Shown: piece by piece, positions 14,401 through 16,293 of the stretch | How the letters are laid out: each line of letters starts with the position of its first letter | Position numbering within the stretch: position 1 is the first letter of the stretch | Assembly (NCBI GenBank): GCA_050122535.1 | Contig: JASFIT010000056.1 | Location: 1-16,293 of the forward strand | Source of the DNA: JASFEQ01 sp050122535 | GTDB taxonomy: Bacteria > Desulfobacterota > DSM-4660 > Desulfatiglandales > HGW-15 | DNA length: 16,293 bases | Direction: 5' to 3' | Position numbers and translations under genes: made by a program | Notes under the pieces: model-generated | Told to the model about the DNA's origin: nothing | Database searches by the model: none | What the model saw: only the letters and a program-made list of their open reading frames with translations

Positions 14401-14655
14401 ATCGCTGGCATTATGACATCATTTTTCCAAGAATTTCCCTATGAAAAGATCGGTATTCGGGCATCATTGGAAAATGATCTTTTTCGAATCAACGGGACCG
14501 TCAGGGAAGGAGGCACAGAATATTATGTGAAAGGTAGCGGCGTTCCTCGGGTAAATATCATAAACGTGAACCCAGATAACCGAATCAGGTTCAAAGACAT
14601 GGTAAAGAGGATTAGGCGCGTTGCAACTTCGAAAAGGGGCCCCGTTGTAAAATAG
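11392..14655 (+). CDS. AsmA/YdbH-like intermembrane lipid-transfer-type protein
   Basis: The protein has 1087 residues. One N-terminal transmembrane anchor (about 7-30) is followed by a very long chain of alternating beta strands with little else, as in the AsmA/TamB/YhdP/YdbH group. These proteins form grooved beta bridges that carry phospholipid from the inner to the outer membrane. The C-terminal part has IGIRASLENDLFRINGTVREGG, then INVNPDNRIRF and a basic helix. E. coli YdbH is 879 residues, so this is longer. The link to YdbH specifically rests on the neighbouring DUF1318 (YdbL-like) lipoprotein gene at 14838. It overlaps the peptidase gene by 17 nt, so it is in the same operon. Family membership is fairly sure; the YdbH assignment is inference. 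Confidence 0.8.
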   Translation: MKTRNKILIIFCLLVVLFLASLGVACFYLYTHPSAVKPFIEKTVSRTTETTCTIKTLSYSLKPLSLRASGITLRPLGGRQGLYLHIPHLHAVMDLVGPFGHKTLTFKSLKIEGFSSQMTEKAMLPGMKLQEKHPSFFARILKGTVALFLFQDVAFQAAEVVNGHVVAEFGDINVKADEIHATLNSEHQIAVSASIQMKDPSQNPILTAPQVHLTTDRAISLVDPEIVATLTARNATYQSPQVGVESMQAKAELTYSHEQKVLFFKPAEVLLEGMALTQLPHMELPALSLQLKTNGLFSIRERKIEASRLDLTLNHTHRLKAELDVRLKDQTEFRLRVLDSHFLTQELFALLPDTMKRAVAPITLLGPINLNGTVNGLREEQKWNLDCDLDALLKKNQITYRSGRIRVNSEVSGSIGAKGRLPDMDLTAKLEGDRTMISGVGIQPEPFKVGLYLSGKHPVYRIKDVSVKIPRAKLQVGKRDILVEHLRVQTRKGRIDGKEKALSIPEIRLDSSLLRNISIALEFDGEKLSLQLHGKDAHLLESAIALGLIPPEWQIIGKDSLQVNALLDDNGDWTFTSELGLQNLQFENRSGSAMAENISLHMRLDGKLNVQDSRIVGRADLRMDKGEALYDRFYLDMNKNAFLSSIKGEYALSQNSLKLSSIGFQLKNIINLAMNGTVHFQDREPHLHLSVIVPKTPLKPLFHHFVLEPFKTERPALALLKLGGTIAADLRFAGTMSDWTAKGRCQWHKGEFSSAKGIFSFSGINLDLPIWQQSSPKSEDLDLQEKRLAGNLSIGSFDLPPLPVQSLSLPLEASADRLSVTSSTFLKVPGGKIKLGPVMTENLYRAQRSLETSLSLDGVKLDPLLTGIWPQSTAGTLEGKLDPIHLEGNELRTTGELMARVFGGEILIFRLAASGLFTPTPLLKLNAEWQDLHLGDLTRETSFGKIEGRLRGFVNDLEIAYGQPQRFDLLLETVKKKGVRQKMSQRAVDSIAQIGGGQSPFMGIAGIMTSFFQEFPYEKIGIRASLENDLFRINGTVREGGTEYYVKGSGVPRVNIINVNPDNRIRFKDMVKRIRRVATSKRGPVVK

Positions 14656-14678
14656 CCTAGAGGCTGTTGGAAAACGCC

Positions 14679-14753
14679 CATCTGCCATTCGACAAGCCCT
14701 TCGACTTTGCTCAGGACCTTGAGCTTGTCGAACGGCTTGTCGATTGGCAGATG
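14679..14753. repeat. 75-bp hairpin-forming repeat
   Basis: Outer arms CATCTGCCATTCGACAAGCC (14679-14698) and GGCTTGTCGATTGGCAGATG (14734-14753) are inverted with 19 of 20 matches. The 35-bp core has a second dyad (TTCGAC with GTCGAA, and GCTCA with TGAGC). The TTCGAC...GAGCTTGTCGAA core resembles a repeat scattered in many bacterial genomes. There is no T-run, though it may still slow transcription out of the upstream operon. Confidence 0.65.
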
Positions 14754-14791
14754 ATGCCTCGATGGTGGATCAGGGGAAATTTTACACACTA

Positions 14792-14820
14792 TTTACTGTT
14801 TCATACTTACTTATTATAAT
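14792..14820 (+). promoter_or_regulatory. Promoter of the DUF1318 lipoprotein gene
   Basis: TTTACT (14792-14797, 4 of 6) and a perfect TATAAT (14815-14820) have a 17-nt spacer. The leader would be about 10 nt and carries the ribosome site AAAGGAGG. Confidence 0.65.
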
Positions 14821-14837
14821 AGTTAAAGGAGGTGACC

Positions 14838-15395
14838 ATGAAAAGACATATAAGACCTATATGGGTACTCATTTTAGGTGCAGCCATATTCATCTTTGCC
14901 TGTGTAACCATTAATATCTACTTCCCGGCAGAAAAAGTGGAATCCGTAGCAGGAGATATTGTCAATGATATCAGAGGCCCAGGGAGTGGCGAGGAAGAAA
15001 AACCCCAAGGTAAGGATAAGAGTTCCCTTCTCCAGAAGACTTTGAGGGCCCTGGCTCCCTCCCCTGTCTGGGCTCAAGAAGTGACAGAGGTCTCCAACCC
15101 GACCATCCGCGCGCTGAAACAGAGGATGAGAAGTCGTTACAACCAGATGAAGCCTTATTATCAGAAGGGGACGCTCAAGGAGGGTAACAATGGCTATGTC
15201 TCCCTTGGCAGCACGAGCGGGTTAGGGCTCAAGGAAAAGAGGGACCTGAACGCCCTCGTTGAGGCAGAAAACAGGGACCGAAAAACATTGTACGTGGAGG
15301 TGGCCAAGGCCCTAAAGGTACACCCCATAGACTCGGCGCAGATTGACAGGGTTGCAAAGATTTTTGCCAAAGAATGGCAGAAGTCTGTTCGATAA
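14838..15395 (+). CDS. DUF1318 (YdbL-like) lipoprotein
   Basis: The protein has 185 residues from the ATG at 14838, placed 5 nt after a near-perfect AAAGGAGG; a GTG at 14832 is part of that site's context and is rejected. A lipoprotein signal ends in IFAC (Cys22), followed by VTINIYFPAEKVE. Residues about 87-180 are the DUF1318/YdbL domain: KGTLKEGNNGYVSL (110-123), LNALVEAENRDRKTLYVEVAKAL (137-159), then a helical end. E. coli YdbL has a cleavable signal and assists the YdbH-YnbE bridge; YnbE is a small lipoprotein. Here lipidation and the YdbL domain are in one chain, and a signal-like APSPVWAQE (73-81) sits at the join. A YnbE-YdbL fusion is possible but unproved. Confidence 0.83.
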   Translation: MKRHIRPIWVLILGAAIFIFACVTINIYFPAEKVESVAGDIVNDIRGPGSGEEEKPQGKDKSSLLQKTLRALAPSPVWAQEVTEVSNPTIRALKQRMRSRYNQMKPYYQKGTLKEGNNGYVSLGSTSGLGLKEKRDLNALVEAENRDRKTLYVEVAKALKVHPIDSAQIDRVAKIFAKEWQKSVR

Positions 15396-15490
15396 TAACT
15401 CGCTCTTTGCGGAAATTCTTAAATTCCGAGGACAAGGCATGTCATTTTATTCAGGAATAATCATCCTAATTCTTAAAGGGGACGAATCTG

Positions 15491-16293
15491 ATGTCGCCCA
15501 AGCGTAGGGCAAGCGAAGCGGGCAAAAAGGCGTTGCAAAATGCGCACGGCGTGCACGATGCCGCCCTTTACCATCAAGTTCGAGATAGCCTTGCCACATG
15601 TGCCCGAGATTCCTCAGAAAATCTGGAGTGGCTTTATGCCAATATGCACCCTTATTTCTTCATTACCATGAAGGAGGACATGGATGCGATTGTTAGCCTG
15701 GCTTCGGTCCTTCAGAATGTCATCAGCAATCGAAAAATCATACTCGCCGACCAGCCGAAAAAGCTTATCGTGGCCTGTCGGGACCTCCCGGGTTCACTCT
15801 ATGACACCCTGAAAACCCTCCATGAGCGAGAGATCTCTTATGCCGAACTCAATCATTCCTACGGGCCTATTCCGGGTGTTGATGAGGCCCTGGAGATCCA
15901 GAGGTTTGAGTTCCAACGCAAAACGCACATGGAGATAGCCTCAGCGGGCAAGGTCACAATCCCACGTGGGACCAGGCAAGCTGTCTTCACCGATATGAAG
16001 CGCTTATATCCTGAGTTTGACTTTGGGGAGTTGGATGACACCCTTCGCCTGATCTGGCTCAACAACGAATCCTACATCCGTATTTCACCGTCAGAACGTA
16101 TTGCCAGGCTCCTCCGCTTATACCAGCAGGGCAGGAAAAAGGATGGACTCTACCTGGACGTGGAGCAGATCGTGGAGGAGACACCCCAAAAGGAGTCCCG
16201 CATCCTGTTCTCCGTTGAGAGTCCCCCGGAGACAGGATTTTTGACCCAGGTTAGTGAGGTGTTCCAGCGGCTGAAGATTGGGGTGCAACGCTC
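15491..16293 (+). CDS. Large-type NAD-glutamate dehydrogenase, N-terminal part (runs off window)
   Basis: The frame is open from the ATG at 15491 to the window edge: 267 codons with no stop. An AAAGGGG ribosome site lies 8-14 nt upstream. Sequence such as LEWLYANMHPYFFITMKEDMDAI, LHEREISYAELNHSYGPIPGVDEALEIQRFEF and ILFSVESPPETGFLTQVSEVF resembles the N-terminal regulatory half of the near-1000-residue Glu/Leu/Phe/Val dehydrogenases I know from deltaproteobacteria. The catalytic domain lies off the edge, so this is identification by resemblance. The family interconverts glutamate and 2-oxoglutarate with NAD. The 95-bp gap to the lipoprotein gene has a weak CGGAA/TTCCG dyad (15410-15428) but no clear promoter. 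Confidence 0.68.
   Translation, partial: MSPKRRASEAGKKALQNAHGVHDAALYHQVRDSLATCARDSSENLEWLYANMHPYFFITMKEDMDAIVSLASVLQNVISNRKIILADQPKKLIVACRDLPGSLYDTLKTLHEREISYAELNHSYGPIPGVDEALEIQRFEFQRKTHMEIASAGKVTIPRGTRQAVFTDMKRLYPEFDFGELDDTLRLIWLNNESYIRISPSERIARLLRLYQQGRKKDGLYLDVEQIVEETPQKESRILFSVESPPETGFLTQVSEVFQRLKIGVQR

Noticed and set aside
15410..15428. CGGAA/TTCCG dyad after the DUF1318 gene as a terminator
   Set aside because: The stem is weak and there is no following T-run; kept only as a remark in the dehydrogenase entry.
1..16293. CRISPR array, rRNA, replication origin, riboswitch
   Set aside because: No regularly spaced repeat series, no rRNA-like conserved segments, no clustered DnaA-box-like sites and no recognisable riboswitch core were seen.

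Overview
The window looks like chromosomal DNA of a deltaproteobacterial (Desulfobacterota-type) Gram-negative bacterium. This is inferred from its gene families: a DUF2845/PEGA periplasmic protein, two signal-peptide outer-membrane barrels, a COG4324-type lipoprotein peptidase, an AsmA/YdbH-like protein, a DUF1318 lipoprotein, and the start of a very large-type glutamate dehydrogenase. No species can be named from the sequence alone.

Layout. Bases 1-367 hold the possible tail of an unknown gene and three copies of a 20-bp motif that may be a transposon end. Bases 368-2633 (minus strand) carry three envelope genes: a DUF2845+PEGA protein and two small beta-barrel proteins. Bases 2709-3175 are a compact tRNA locus. 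tRNA-Leu(CAA) on the minus strand and tRNA-Ala(GGC) on the plus strand diverge from a shared 19-bp palindrome that contains both -35 boxes.

Bases 3135-5087 are a mini genomic island in the tRNA-Ala gene. A 49-bp identical copy of the tRNA 3' part lies at each edge (3086-3134 and 5039-5087). The island encodes only a type IV AbiE-like toxin-antitoxin pair, with no integrase. The antitoxin promoter lies in a 17-bp imperfect inverted repeat, and its message would be leaderless. The displaced 3' tRNA fragment still sits next to what is probably the original tRNA terminator (5099-5126).

Bases 5218-7713 hold a minus-strand metallo-beta-lactamase-fold hydrolase and a divergent membrane-anchored PHP-like protein that has lost several metal ligands. 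Bases 7878-9797 encode a glutamine-dependent asparagine synthetase-type amidotransferase. Bases 9879-14655 look like an operon: a small Cys4 plus winged-helix protein, a lipoprotein aminopeptidase (HExxH), and a 1087-residue AsmA/YdbH-like protein overlapping it by 17 nt. After a 75-bp hairpin repeat and a good promoter comes a DUF1318 (YdbL-like) lipoprotein, then the beginning of the glutamate dehydrogenase, which runs off the right edge.

The most notable items are the integrase-less AbiE island, the AbiE control region, the YdbH-like gene beside a lipidated YdbL-like gene, and the PHP-like probable pseudoenzyme.
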